A DNA stretch of 64,000 bases from an uncultured Dehalococcoidia bacterium (GCA_958296245.1 OY282458.1:2484197-2548196); one strand, 5' to 3'. Positions 34,095 to 43,888 are shown, counted from the first letter of the stretch. The notes: generated by a model from the sequence alone, not told the origin. Made by a program: numbers and translations.

Positions 34095-35555
34095 ATGGAG
34101 GGAGGGGGACCGTCCTTTCGGGGCGAGGCGGGACGATGGGCGGAAGCGCGGTTGTGGGGGTGGATGATGGGAAAGGGCGTGCATGGGAAGGGCAGCGTAA
34201 GGAAGGGGAATCGGAGGAGCGGCAGGGATGAACGAGAACGGATCAAGGAGGCGGACTATAGTCTGTCGCCCGTCGACTTCGTTCGCGAGGTGCTTGGGGA
34301 CGACCCATACTCCAAGCAGGAAGAGCTGCTGGTTGGGGTTGCGGAATCCCGCAGAACGTCGGTAGTGGGGTGCAACGGGTCGGGGAAGGACTGGGCCGCG
34401 GCGCGCGCGGTCCTTTGGTGGCTGCACACGCGGAGTCCGTCGAAGGCGGTTGTGACGGGGCCCACCACTCGTCAGGTGGACCACATCGTATGGAACGAGG
34501 TCAGATACGCGTACGCGGGGGCCAAAAGGCGGCTCGACGGGCGAATGTTCAGGACGTCCCGATACGAGGTTGACGATCAGACCTTTGCGATCGGGTTCGC
34601 CACAAACTCGCCCTATAACCTTCAGGGGTTTCATTCGCCGAACCTGCTCGCCGCGATTACGGAGGCTCACGCCGTAAGCGACGGGGACATGGAGGCCATC
34701 CGCCGATTGAATCCGTCTAGGCTGCTGATGACCGGCAATCCGTTCGTGTCTGCGGGGGCCTTCTACGATTCGCACCATTCTCGGCGGAGCCTATACCGGA
34801 CGGTGCAGATAGGCGCTGAGGACACGCCGAACGTCATCGAGGGAAGGACGATAGTTCCGGGCATGATCACGGCCGAGGACATTGCCGACCGCAAGGCGGA
34901 GTGGGGAGAGGATAACGCGCTGTTCATCGGTGGGGTTCTCGGTCAGTTCCCCGAGGGTTTGGAAGACGTAATGGTGCCTCTTCGTTCGGCGACGGAGGCG
35001 GCGCGCCGCCGGCTGGAGCCGGCTGGGCCGGTGGTGCTTGGCTGCGACGTGGCGCGGTTCGGGCACGATAAGACCGTCGTCGTGCGGAGGCAGGGGCCGG
35101 TAGCGCGGGTCGCGTGGAAGAGGAGGGGGGCCGACACGATGGATACGGCGGGGTTCCTCAAGGATTACTGCGAGAACAACGACGTGGACGTGGTGGTGGT
35201 CGACGATTCGGGCGTGGGCGGCGGGGTGGTGGATCGACTGAAGGAGACGCGGCCCCGACGGGCGCGGGTGATACCGTTCATCGCGGGCGCTAAGGCCCTG
35301 AATAAGGAGCGCTTCTGCAACCGTTCGGCGGAGGTCTGGTGGCTGATGGCGCGGGAGTACGTGGAGGGCAGGTTGGACACGGAAGACGACGCGGACCTGA
35401 TCGGGCAGGTGTCGAGCCGCAGGCGGGTCAACAAGAGCGACGGGCGCATATGCTTGGAGAGCAAGAGCGGGATGCGGAGGTCCACGGACGAGGCGGACGC
35501 TCTGGCGATGACGTTCGCGGCGCCCCGTGGGGAAAGGGTCAGGATATGGGTGTGA
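34095..35555 (+). CDS. Phage terminase large subunit
   Basis: 486 residues from ATG at 34095. The packaging ATPase has Walker A GCNGSGKD (92-99) and a LLAAITEAH strand (184-192) with Glu190 as likely catalytic glutamate. The RNase H-like nuclease has Asp318 in GCDVARFG, Asp370-371 in VVVVDDSGVGGG and Asp465/Asp468 in STDEADAL. All sites look intact. Terminase motors cut and pump DNA into proheads. The first ~50 residues are basic and Gly/Arg-rich. A portal gene overlaps its stop by ten bases, but no small terminase, protease or capsid gene is nearby. Confidence 0.9.
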   Translation: MEGGGPSFRGEAGRWAEARLWGWMMGKGVHGKGSVRKGNRRSGRDERERIKEADYSLSPVDFVREVLGDDPYSKQEELLVGVAESRRTSVVGCNGSGKDWAAARAVLWWLHTRSPSKAVVTGPTTRQVDHIVWNEVRYAYAGAKRRLDGRMFRTSRYEVDDQTFAIGFATNSPYNLQGFHSPNLLAAITEAHAVSDGDMEAIRRLNPSRLLMTGNPFVSAGAFYDSHHSRRSLYRTVQIGAEDTPNVIEGRTIVPGMITAEDIADRKAEWGEDNALFIGGVLGQFPEGLEDVMVPLRSATEAARRRLEPAGPVVLGCDVARFGHDKTVVVRRQGPVARVAWKRRGADTMDTAGFLKDYCENNDVDVVVVDDSGVGGGVVDRLKETRPRRARVIPFIAGAKALNKERFCNRSAEVWWLMAREYVEGRLDTEDDADLIGQVSSRRRVNKSDGRICLESKSGMRRSTDEADALAMTFAAPRGERVRIWV

Positions 35556-36763
35556 GGGAGTCGTTGTCGAAGCTGGCGCCGGCGTTGCTGCGTGAGGCGT
35601 CCGCTTTCCGCAGGCGGAGGCGGGAGAGCGCGGCGTGGGCGGCGGCGAGTGATCGGTGGGAGCAACTGTTCGGGGACGGCGGGCGGTCCTGGCCGCTGAT
35701 GAGCTTCGGGGAGTATTACCCGAAGTCGGCGCTGGTGTACTCGGCGATCAAGACGAGGCAGGACGCGGTGTCCCGGGCGCCGTTGAAGGTGTACCGACGG
35801 GCTCGCGGCGTCCGGGCGCGGACGGAGCCGGTCGGGGAAGACCACCCGGCGCAAAGAGTGGTCGACTTTCCCAACCCGTTCTGGACGCGCAGCGGTATAT
35901 GGCGGGCGACGGAGACTTACTTAGGGCTTTGGGGGGCGGCTTTCTGGGGGCTGGAGCGCGACGGAGGAGGGCGGGTCTCGGAGATATGGCCTCTGAGGCC
36001 CGACCGCATGAAGATAGTGCCCGACCCTCGGGACTACGTTCGGGGCTTCGTGTACTACCCAGGGCAGGGGCGCCCTTTCGTCTCATACGTCCCTGAGGAC
36101 ATCGTGTGGATGCGGTACTTCAATCCGCTGGACGAGTACGCGGGGCTGTCGCCCATAGCGCCGTTGCGGCTTTCGGTGGACATGGCGATGGACGCCCTAA
36201 AGGCGGGGCGGACCAGTTTGTCTAACGACAGCGTGCCGGGCCTGTTCATCGAGACGTCGGACACGCCGACGGACGAGGAGGCGCGGGAGTTCTACGAGCG
36301 GTGGGAGTCACGGTTCCGAGGGCCTGACAGGGTGAACCGTCCTGCGCTGCTGAGCAGCGGTATGAAGGCCGTCAACTTGGGCTTCAGCCCGCGTGAGATG
36401 GAGCACGTGCAGAGCCTGCGTTGGAGCTTGGAGGACGTCTCGCGTGTCTACGGAGTGCCCAAGCCCCTTCTGGGCGATTTGGAACACGGCACATTCGCCA
36501 ACTTCGCCACTGCGAGGCGCACCTTCTGGGAAGACACTATAGTGCCGCAGTTGACGATGTACCAGGATACGCTCAACCAGAGGCTTGTCCCCAGCCTCGG
36601 CGACCCGTCGCTGCACCTGGAGTTCGACCTGGCGGCCGTGGAGGCCCTGCGGGAGAACGAGAACGACAAGGCCCAGCGCCGGCAGATATACGTCAAGGCA
36701 GGGATCATGACGGTGGACGAGGTCCGCGCGGAGATGGGGATGGGGCCGTTGCGGAGGGAGTGA
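35546..36763 (+). CDS. HK97-family phage portal protein
   Basis: 405 residues from ATG at 35546 inside the terminase 3' end. It matches Phage_portal proteins: an N-terminal YYPKSALVYSAIKTRQDAVSRAPLKVYRR region, then WPLRPDRMKIVPD, VPEDIVWMRYFNPLDEYAGLSP with the following helical stem, and YGVPKPLLGDLEHGTFANF near the end. Portals form the 12-subunit ring on which terminase docks. The gene is full length and undisrupted, and with terminase forms a minimal packaging pair. Confidence 0.9.
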   Translation: MGVRESLSKLAPALLREASAFRRRRRESAAWAAASDRWEQLFGDGGRSWPLMSFGEYYPKSALVYSAIKTRQDAVSRAPLKVYRRARGVRARTEPVGEDHPAQRVVDFPNPFWTRSGIWRATETYLGLWGAAFWGLERDGGGRVSEIWPLRPDRMKIVPDPRDYVRGFVYYPGQGRPFVSYVPEDIVWMRYFNPLDEYAGLSPIAPLRLSVDMAMDALKAGRTSLSNDSVPGLFIETSDTPTDEEAREFYERWESRFRGPDRVNRPALLSSGMKAVNLGFSPREMEHVQSLRWSLEDVSRVYGVPKPLLGDLEHGTFANFATARRTFWEDTIVPQLTMYQDTLNQRLVPSLGDPSLHLEFDLAAVEALRENENDKAQRRQIYVKAGIMTVDEVRAEMGMGPLRRE

Positions 36764-36795
36764 GGGCGGCGGCTGCCGTGGAGGAGGTAGACAAA

Positions 36796-36975
36796 ATGCA
36801 GGACAAGGCGATTGCGATCCGGTGCGACCACGACGGGTTGAAGATGGCCGAGATCAAGGACGGCCACCTGATTCTCCGCCGGAAGCATCACGGAGAGACG
36901 CACGTCAAGATCGTGCAAATTGGGAGGCTGGCGGGACTTCCGGGTATGGAACGGGGGCGGGGGCCTGTTGCATAA
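36796..36975 (+). CDS. Small hypothetical protein of the phage module
   Basis: 59 residues from ATG at 36796 behind a strong GAGGAGG. It begins MQDKAIAIRCDHDGLKMAEI and has GHLILRRKHHGETHVK, His- and Lys-rich with a single Cys. Its small size, good ribosome site and position 32 bases after the portal suggest a third gene of the phage-derived operon. I do not recognise a family with certainty. Confidence 0.6.
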   Translation: MQDKAIAIRCDHDGLKMAEIKDGHLILRRKHHGETHVKIVQIGRLAGLPGMERGRGPVA

Positions 36976-37106
36976 TGGGGGCGCCATCGCCCGGCGGAGG
37001 GTCCGTTTCAGCGGCATCCGCTGCGCCGGGTTCCGGCGAAGCGCCTTGGGGGCGGCTTCGTGATACGGGGCCGCGCCCGAGGGCGAGTCCAAAACCGGGG
37101 GCTGCC

Positions 37107-39443
37107 ATGACGCCGTTAACCATCTCCGCACAGGACCTCCAAGCGGCTCTGCCTGACACTTCGTCCGGCGTGATCTTAGACGGGCCGGACGACGCCATCA
37201 CCATCTACCGCGACGGCCTGGGCGTGCCGCACGTCAAGGCGGCCACGGTTCACGACGCCTTCTTCGGGCAGGGCTTCGCCACGTCGCAGGACAGGCTCTG
37301 GCAGATGGACTATGACCGAAGACGCGCATACGGCCGTTGGGCCGAGTACGTGGGGCCGGAGGGTCTGGAGCAGGACTTGATGATGCGAACGCTCCGCCTC
37401 CGTAGCTCGGCGGTGCGCGACTACCTGGCGCTCGACGCAGCAAGCAGGGGCATGGTGGAGGCGTTCGCCGAGGGCGTTAACGCTTTCATAGGCGGCACGC
37501 GGTCGCTGCCGATAGAGTACGACGTCGTGGGGGCGTCCCCGGAGAGGTGGGAGCCGTGGGACTGCATGGCGGTGTTCAAGGTGCGCCACGTGATGATGGG
37601 GTTGTTCGAGAGCAAGCTATGGCGGGCGCGTCTCGTCAAGGCCCTGGGCGCCGAGCGCGCGGCCCGGATCGTGCCCGGGCAGCAGGGGCGGCTGCTCATG
37701 GTCCCGCCCGGCGCGGAGGACGAGGCGCATCTGCCGACGGAGGCCGCGCTGGAGCATCTCCGGGCCGGGGCGGGCGCCGTCAGCCGGATGGGCGCTGCGG
37801 AGGCGGGAAGCAATAATTGGGCGTTGGCCGGAAGCCGGACCGCATCGGGCAAACCTCTGCTTGCGGGAGACCCGCACAGACCGTTGGACGTGCCCAACGT
37901 CTATTACCAGAACCACGTATCGTGTCCCGACTTCGACGTCATCGGGCTGTCTTTTCCCGGGGTCCCCGGTTTTCCGCACTTCGGACACAACGCGCAGGTC
38001 GCGTGGTGCGTGACCCACGCCCAGGCGGACTACCAGGACCTGTACGTGGAGAGGTTCGAGGCGGGTACCGGGGAGCGCTACCAGTACCGCGGCAAATGGC
38101 TGGAAGCGGAGGTCGAGGAAGAGGAGGTCAGGGTGAAGGGCGGGGAGTCGGTGCGTCTCTCGATCAGGTCGACGCGCCACGGGCCGGTCATAGCGGGCGA
38201 TCCGGCCTCCGGGACGGCTATAACGATGAAGTACACGGGCACACATGGGGCGAACCGGTCTTTTCAATGCCTGCTGGGCATGTTGGGAGCGTCTTCGGTC
38301 GGGGAGATGGACGAGGCGATGCGGGAATGGGTGGACCCGTCGAACAACTTCGTGACCGCCGACGTCCACGGCAGCATCGGCTACCTGAACCGCGGGCAGT
38401 TGCCCGTGAGGCCGCCGGCGAACGCGTGGCTCCCCGTGCCGGGGTGGGACGGGCTTCACGAGTGGGCGGGCTTCGTGCCGTTCGAGGAGTTGGTCAGGGC
38501 GCGCGATCCAGAGACGGGTTACATCGTTACGGCCAACAACCAGATTGCCGGCGGGGACTATCCGCACTACATCTCGCTGCAGTTCGGCCCGGACCACAGG
38601 GCGCGGCGCATAACGGAGCGGCTGAAGGATCTCCGGGGAGCGACGGTACAGGACATGGCGGCGGTGCATGCGGACATAGGGTCGATTCCGGCCACTCGCT
38701 ACGTGGGGTTGCTTGCGGGGGTTCAGGTGCAAGGGGAAGAGGCGTTGGAGGCCAAGCGGTTGCTGGAGGGTTGGGACGGCTCCATGGACCGCGACTCTGC
38801 GGCGCCGACCATATACAGCGCGTTCAGGCTGGAGGTGGAGAAGCGCATTCTGGAGAATCTGCTTGGGCCGCTTGCGGAGGAGGCTCTCAATGCCTCGGGG
38901 CGCGGCGCGCCGTTCCACGTCGGTCAACTGCGCGCCCGTATCTCCGCGATGGCTGCGGAGGGGGACACGTCATACCTGCCCGCCGGCGCCGACTGGGAAG
39001 CGTTGGCGTCAGAGGCTTTTTCCCGGGCGGCGGCGTATCTGAAGGACCGCCTGGGAGGGAATGCGAGCGCCTGGACATGGGGGCGGATGCACTTCACCCA
39101 GCCACGTCACACGCTGTCGGCGGCCTTTCCGGGCCTAGCGGACGTGCTCGATCCTCCGTCCGTGCCGATGAGCGGGGATGGGGACACGCCGCAATCGGGC
39201 AGCTACTCTCCGGGCGAGCCGTTCACGGTGACGGGCATGTCCGCGGCGCGCTACGTGTTCGACCTTTCCGACTGGGACGGGTCGATCTGGATAACCCCGC
39301 TTGGCGCTTCCGGCCACCCGGGAAGTCCTCACTATGCGGACCAGGCGCCCGCTTGGTCTGACGTGAAGGCGGCGCCGATGCTCTATAGCTGGGACAGGAT
39401 AGCGGAGGAGGCGGAGAGCGTGCAGGTGTTGAAGAAGAGGTAG
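37107..39443 (+). CDS. Penicillin acylase family Ntn-hydrolase
   Basis: 778 residues from ATG at 37107; earlier starts add no homology. The proenzyme would self-cleave before Ser235 in GSNNWALAG (234-242), giving a 234-residue alpha chain and a beta chain with N-terminal serine nucleophile. DGLGVPHVKA and QDRLWQMDYDRRRAYGR in the alpha chain and HFGHNAQVAWCVTHAQADYQDLY in the beta chain are family blocks. No signal peptide is seen, so it may act in the cytoplasm. Substrate could be an amide such as an acyl-homoserine lactone. Confidence 0.93.
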   Translation: MTPLTISAQDLQAALPDTSSGVILDGPDDAITIYRDGLGVPHVKAATVHDAFFGQGFATSQDRLWQMDYDRRRAYGRWAEYVGPEGLEQDLMMRTLRLRSSAVRDYLALDAASRGMVEAFAEGVNAFIGGTRSLPIEYDVVGASPERWEPWDCMAVFKVRHVMMGLFESKLWRARLVKALGAERAARIVPGQQGRLLMVPPGAEDEAHLPTEAALEHLRAGAGAVSRMGAAEAGSNNWALAGSRTASGKPLLAGDPHRPLDVPNVYYQNHVSCPDFDVIGLSFPGVPGFPHFGHNAQVAWCVTHAQADYQDLYVERFEAGTGERYQYRGKWLEAEVEEEEVRVKGGESVRLSIRSTRHGPVIAGDPASGTAITMKYTGTHGANRSFQCLLGMLGASSVGEMDEAMREWVDPSNNFVTADVHGSIGYLNRGQLPVRPPANAWLPVPGWDGLHEWAGFVPFEELVRARDPETGYIVTANNQIAGGDYPHYISLQFGPDHRARRITERLKDLRGATVQDMAAVHADIGSIPATRYVGLLAGVQVQGEEALEAKRLLEGWDGSMDRDSAAPTIYSAFRLEVEKRILENLLGPLAEEALNASGRGAPFHVGQLRARISAMAAEGDTSYLPAGADWEALASEAFSRAAAYLKDRLGGNASAWTWGRMHFTQPRHTLSAAFPGLADVLDPPSVPMSGDGDTPQSGSYSPGEPFTVTGMSAARYVFDLSDWDGSIWITPLGASGHPGSPHYADQAPAWSDVKAAPMLYSWDRIAEEAESVQVLKKR

Positions 39444-39512
39444 GGCGGTGCGGTCGAGCGGCGGGACCCAGTTCGGGGGACGCGCTAGTACTCATCCGGG
39501 GCCTCTGGGCGT

Positions 39513-40091
39513 ATGAAACTTCTCGCGAACGGTCTTCTTCTCGCGGCCACGGCTGCGTCGCTTGCCGGCGGCGTGCTGCTGATTATCCGGCATTCGGACG
39601 CAGGCGGCATGGAGATCGTGTTGCCCACGCCGGGGGGCCAGCCCGCAACCGCAACGGGGGGGCAGTCGGGGGAGATCAAAGTGTACGTGACGGGCGGGGT
39701 GGCCGCGCCGGGCGTCTACGCGGTCGAAGCCGGAAGCCGCCTCGAGGACGTGATAGAGGCCGCCGGCGGCCTGACGGGCGACGCTGATCCGGAGGCCGTG
39801 AACCTCGCCGTTCGGGTCAAGGACGAGCAGCGCTGGCACGTACCCCGCGTGGGCGAAAGTGCGGCGGCGGCGCCAGCGGCAGGGCGATCGGCCTCCGGTA
39901 AGATCGACCTGAACAGCGCCTCGGCCCGAGACCTGGAGGAGTTGCCCGGTATAGGGGCTGTCAAGGCGCAATCGATAGTAGCCTACCGCGAGGCCAACGG
40001 TCCCTTCTCCCGTATCGAAGACCTCCTGGGCGTGCGCGGCATCGGACCGGCGACCATCGAGTCGATCCAGGACCTGATAGACGTGCGTTAG
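39513..40091 (+). CDS. comEA: ComEA family DNA-uptake protein
   Basis: 192 residues. A membrane helix (about 6-26) is followed by a Gly/Thr-rich linker, an SLBB domain (about 53-115, with VTGGVAAPGVY) and a helix-hairpin-helix DNA-binding domain (about 128-192, DLNSASARDLEELPGIGAVK). ComEA binds incoming double-stranded DNA and passes it to ComEC, encoded seven bases downstream. Confidence 0.95.
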   Translation: MKLLANGLLLAATAASLAGGVLLIIRHSDAGGMEIVLPTPGGQPATATGGQSGEIKVYVTGGVAAPGVYAVEAGSRLEDVIEAAGGLTGDADPEAVNLAVRVKDEQRWHVPRVGESAAAAPAAGRSASGKIDLNSASARDLEELPGIGAVKAQSIVAYREANGPFSRIEDLLGVRGIGPATIESIQDLIDVR

Positions 40092-40098
40092 CCGTGGG

Positions 40099-42525
40099 AT
40101 GAAACTGCTGCTGTCTGCTCTGGCCTTCGCCTCCGGGGTCTTCTTAGGGGGCGAGATGCAGCTGTCCGGCGCGGGGCTTCTGCTGACGGCCTGCTCGGCC
40201 TCGGCTGGGGCGCTCTTCCTCAAGATGCACGGCAGGGCCTATCTGCCTGCGATCTTCCTGGCGGCGCTCCTGTTTGGCGCCGCCAGGGGTACGGCGTTCG
40301 ACCCCAACGGCGCGGGGCCGCTGGCCGGCTACCACGGCGTGGAGGGCCTGAATGCCTCGGGCTGGGTGGCGAGCGATCCCGAGACCACGGGACGGGCGGT
40401 CCGTTTCCGTTTCCGCGTGGAGGAGATAGGGGGCAGCGTCGAAGCCGAGGCCGGCGGGGACGTGCTGGTGACCCTGGGCGACTCGCGGGCGCTTGGCGCG
40501 ACCGTCGAGGGGCGCGGGGTGAGGTATGGCGATCGGCTGCTCCTCTCAGGGGAACTGGAGGCGCCTGCGGCATTCGGCGACTACGGCGCGTTCCTTGTCC
40601 GGCGGGGGGTAGGCTCAATAATGTCATTCCCGGACGCGGAGGCGCTGGACGGGAATGGAGGCCCGCTGGTCTCCAGGGCGTTGATGGGTCTGCGGCTCAG
40701 CCTTGCGGACTCCATAGAGCGGGTTGTGGCGGAGCCCCAGGCGGCGTTTGGCCAGGCCGTGTTTCTGGGGATACGGGACCGTCTGCCACCCAAGCTGGTG
40801 GACGACTTCAGGGCGTCGGGCGCGTCCCATCTGTTGGCGATATCGGGGCTGCACGTCGGCATACTGGCCGGCCTGAGCCTGACCGCGAGCCGGTGGCTGT
40901 TGGGGCGCCGTCGGGGTCTATACCTGATCGCGCCGCTGGCGCTTCTCTGGGTGTACGCCGCTGTCGCGGGCATGTCCCCTTCGGTGACGCGGGCGGTGAT
41001 AATGGCGAGCGTGTATATCTTGGCAATGGCGTCGGGGCGCCCCCGGGCCATCCTCCCCTCGCTGGGTCTGGCGGCGGCGGTTATGGCCGCGGTGGATCCG
41101 AAAGTGCTCTGGAGCGTATCCTTCCAACTGAGCTTCGCGGCCATGGCGGGGATCGCGGCGTTCGCGGAGCCGGCCACGGCGTTGCTGAGCCGGTCGATGG
41201 GCGGACCCGGCAGCGGTCCGGACGAGTCCCGGCTTCGTCAATTCATCGCGTCGGGGTTGGCGATGGGCGCGGCGGCAACGCTGGCCACGTGGCCTCTGGT
41301 GGCCTTCTACTTCGAGCGGGTCTCGTTCACCGGGCTCCCGGTGACGCTTCTGACTCTTCCGGCGCTACCGGTCGTTCTGCTGGCCCACGGCTGTGCGGCT
41401 GTGGCGGGGCTATTCGCCTCCTGGCTGGCGGCGCCCTTCGGCTGGGTGGCATGGGCTGCAGGCGCCTACGTGACGGGCCTAGCGAGCGCCGCCGCCCGAC
41501 TGCCGGCTTCGGATGCCGAGGTTGGGCGCATGGCGCCCATTCTGATCTGGGTATATTACGCCGTACTGGGCAGCGCCGCGCTTGGATGGAGGCGTATAGT
41601 CAGCTTGGCGAGACGCGCCGCAGCGATGATCCCCCCGTCCGGGTGGAGGGTGTCCTTACCGAGGCGGGCTCCTCTGTGGCTACTCGCTCCGGTGTCGGCG
41701 GCGGCGGCGCTCATATGGGTGGCCGCCCTGTCTCTTCCCGACGGCAGGCTGCACGTAACGTTTGCCGACGTCGGTCAGGGCGACGCAGCTTTCATCGTCA
41801 CCCCAGGGGGGGCGCAGATCATGATGGACGGCGGCGCAGACCCCGACGCAGCGGTGAGGGTAGCGGCGTCGCGGATGCCCTTCTGGGACAGGACCATCGA
41901 CCTGGTGATACTCACGCACCCGCACCACGATCACGTTGCCGGACTTACGGAGGTGCTCGGGCGGTACCGGGTGCTGCACGTACTGGAGCGCCGGGTAGAG
42001 TACGACGGCGCAAGTTACCGCGCTTGGAGGGATGCGGTGGAGGCGGAGGGGGCGTCGGTGACGCAAGCCGTTGCGGGACAGGTCATCACGTTTGGGGACG
42101 GGACCACTCTGGAGGTCGTCAACCCACCGGAACGCCCGACGTGGGACGCCGGTTCAGACGTGAACAACTCCTCGGTGGCCGTCCGGCTTGCGCACGGCGC
42201 GGTGAGCTTCATGCTTACGGGCGACATGTACGCGGAGGCTGAGTCGCGGCTCTTGGGCTCCGGGCTGCGGGTGGACTCCGACGTGTTGAAGGTAGCGCAT
42301 CACGGCAGCAGGACGTCTTCGTCGGAGGAGTTTCTGCGGAGGGTGAGCCCTTCGGCGGCGGTCATCTCCGTCGGCGAAGGGAACCGTTACGGCCATCCGC
42401 ACCCCGACGTTCTCCGCGCCGTGGGGAGCTGGGTACCCGATGGGCAGACGTTCCTAACGTCGGACAGGGGGACGGTGGAGTTCATCTACGACGGCGCGCG
42501 GCTCAGGGTCAAGACGGAGAAGTAG
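40099..42525 (+). CDS. comEC: ComEC/Rec2 DNA internalisation channel
   Basis: 808 residues. An N-terminal DUF4131 region follows two or three membrane helices. The Competence domain (about 225-500) has SHLLAISGLHVGILAGL and further helices. The C-terminal metallo-beta-lactamase domain (about 550-800) has VGQGDAAFIVTPGG and the metal motif THPHHDH. It is the channel for single-stranded DNA entry in natural transformation and may degrade the other strand. With comEA it indicates a competence capacity, though pilus genes are not in view. Confidence 0.95.
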   Translation: MKLLLSALAFASGVFLGGEMQLSGAGLLLTACSASAGALFLKMHGRAYLPAIFLAALLFGAARGTAFDPNGAGPLAGYHGVEGLNASGWVASDPETTGRAVRFRFRVEEIGGSVEAEAGGDVLVTLGDSRALGATVEGRGVRYGDRLLLSGELEAPAAFGDYGAFLVRRGVGSIMSFPDAEALDGNGGPLVSRALMGLRLSLADSIERVVAEPQAAFGQAVFLGIRDRLPPKLVDDFRASGASHLLAISGLHVGILAGLSLTASRWLLGRRRGLYLIAPLALLWVYAAVAGMSPSVTRAVIMASVYILAMASGRPRAILPSLGLAAAVMAAVDPKVLWSVSFQLSFAAMAGIAAFAEPATALLSRSMGGPGSGPDESRLRQFIASGLAMGAAATLATWPLVAFYFERVSFTGLPVTLLTLPALPVVLLAHGCAAVAGLFASWLAAPFGWVAWAAGAYVTGLASAAARLPASDAEVGRMAPILIWVYYAVLGSAALGWRRIVSLARRAAAMIPPSGWRVSLPRRAPLWLLAPVSAAAALIWVAALSLPDGRLHVTFADVGQGDAAFIVTPGGAQIMMDGGADPDAAVRVAASRMPFWDRTIDLVILTHPHHDHVAGLTEVLGRYRVLHVLERRVEYDGASYRAWRDAVEAEGASVTQAVAGQVITFGDGTTLEVVNPPERPTWDAGSDVNNSSVAVRLAHGAVSFMLTGDMYAEAESRLLGSGLRVDSDVLKVAHHGSRTSSSEEFLRRVSPSAAVISVGEGNRYGHPHPDVLRAVGSWVPDGQTFLTSDRGTVEFIYDGARLRVKTEK

Positions 42526-42551
42526 CCCGATTACCTGCTAACGCAGGTCGG

Positions 42552-42672
42552 TCAGACCGATACGCCGCGCGGCAATCTGCCCCGGACTTTACTCATGGCG
42601 TCCAGCAGGACCCGCGCGTCATCTATGGCAAGGCGTACCTCGTCCGACTCCCAAATCTCATCATAGAAGTTT
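42552..42672 (-). pseudogene. Possible C-terminal gene fragment
   Basis: On the minus strand the frame after a TGA reads HVNFYDEIWESDEVRLAIDD, then ARVLLDAMSKVRGRL, to a stop at 42552-42554. It has the look of the end of a real helical protein but no start codon, and a MITE copy lies just upstream in the reading direction. The family was not identified. Confidence 0.3.
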
Positions 42673-42740
42673 ACGTGCCCTCAGACCCCCACTCTAGCAC
42701 GGCGGGCGCATCGGCTTGCCTGGAACCGTATGTCTCCTTC

Positions 42741-42926
42741 AGACGCGCGTTTTGATCCCCACCCACCCGCCCTTTGGTAACTGGGGGCACAGCCCCCAGA
42801 CCCCCTGCCAGAGGGGAGAACGATTGCACCAGAGGCGATATCCCGGGGCACAGCCCCCAGACCCCTGCCGGAGGGGAGAACCTCTCTGGACTTCTCCCTT
42901 CAGATCTCACAGAGTCTGAACAGTTT
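42741..42926. repeat. MITE-like element, copy 3 (internal duplication)
   Basis: Same orientation as copy 1. The block GGCACAGCCCCCAGACCCC with GGAGGGGAGAAC occurs twice in a row (about 42785-42820 and 42846-42880). The right end CAGAGTCTGAACAGTTT is present and the left end is missing. It accounts for much of the 484-base gap between comEC and the transglutaminase gene. Confidence 0.75.
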
Positions 42927-43009
42927 CAAGCAGACGCTACACTTCCTTGAGAAGGTGGCAGGCCGGGACGTGGATATATTCAGATGTTCCGTATGCCTGT
43001 ATGCAGGCG

Positions 43010-43888
43010 TCAGACCCACTCCTGAGTAGGCGTCTCCACAGGCCGCATCCGCACCTCCACTTCCAGCCTGCTATCCCCGCCGCCGAGCAGCACGCCGCGG
43101 GTCGGAGCCACGTCCTGGTAGTCGCGTCCCACCGCAACGCGCACGTGACTTTCGCCGGACATGCGCCCGTTGGTGGGGTCGAAGCCGATCCAGCCGAGGC
43201 CGGGCAGCAGGCACTCGACCCAGGCATGAGACGCCGACACCAGCGCCGTACTGCCGGAATCCAGCGGCACATAGCCCGAGACGTATCGCGCGGGCACGCC
43301 CCAAGAGCGGGCAATGGCGATCATTACGTGGGTGTAGTCCTGGCAGACGCCCTGACCGGTCTCCAGTACGTGATCGATTGGCGAGTCCGCCGACGTGACT
43401 CCAGGGACGTATTCGAAGATGCGGTGGAGCGTGTCAGAGAGCCGGGTCAGGGCTTCCAACGGGTCGCCGGCCGGCCGGATGTCCGTCCGATCGACGAAGT
43501 CGCCAAGGGCGGAGGAGGGCCGGGCGAGGGCGCTTGGGTGCGTGAAGTCCCAGTAGGCGAAGGACTCGCTCCACGAGCGCATCTCCTCCCAGGCGTCGGC
43601 GCCCAGGGATGCGGAGGGCGGGGCGGCGGCGGTCTCGCTCGTCGAGAGGGCGGTAATCTCCAACGCCTCATGCTCGCGGTGGATGTTCAGAACGTGCCTG
43701 GTGTTGCCGAAATAGTCCGTTTCGCTGTTCACGGGGCCCTGAGGCGCGGTTGTGAGTTCGAACCTCAGGAGGCGTTGTCCCAGTTCGTCGCTCGGCTTCA
43801 GGCAGAGCGACATTATGCAACCCCGAGCCGGCGAGGCGTATAGATAGCGGGATACGTGGCTTATCTCGTAGCGGATCGCGCTGGCCAT
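43010..43888 (-). CDS. Transglutaminase-like protein (bacterial N-terminal plus core)
   Basis: 292 residues. The first ~80 form the bacterial transglutaminase N-terminal beta domain (YEISHVSRYLYASPARG). The core has Cys182 in GQGVCQDYTHVMIAIAR, His221 in SHAWVECLL and Asp237 in GFDPTNG, the papain-like triad. It may be a peptidase or a transamidase. Last gene of a three-gene operon with alpha-E and ATP-grasp proteins, a conserved set thought to make or process a peptide-like product. Confidence 0.92.
   Translation of the reverse strand: MASAIRYEISHVSRYLYASPARGCIMSLCLKPSDELGQRLLRFELTTAPQGPVNSETDYFGNTRHVLNIHREHEALEITALSTSETAAAPPSASLGADAWEEMRSWSESFAYWDFTHPSALARPSSALGDFVDRTDIRPAGDPLEALTRLSDTLHRIFEYVPGVTSADSPIDHVLETGQGVCQDYTHVMIAIARSWGVPARYVSGYVPLDSGSTALVSASHAWVECLLPGLGWIGFDPTNGRMSGESHVRVAVGRDYQDVAPTRGVLLGGGDSRLEVEVRMRPVETPTQEWV

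Noticed and set aside
33749-36975. Prophage integrated at tRNA-Trp
   Set aside because: The phage genes are on the 5' side of the tRNA, no integrase is present, and no duplicated tRNA 3' end was found beyond the module.
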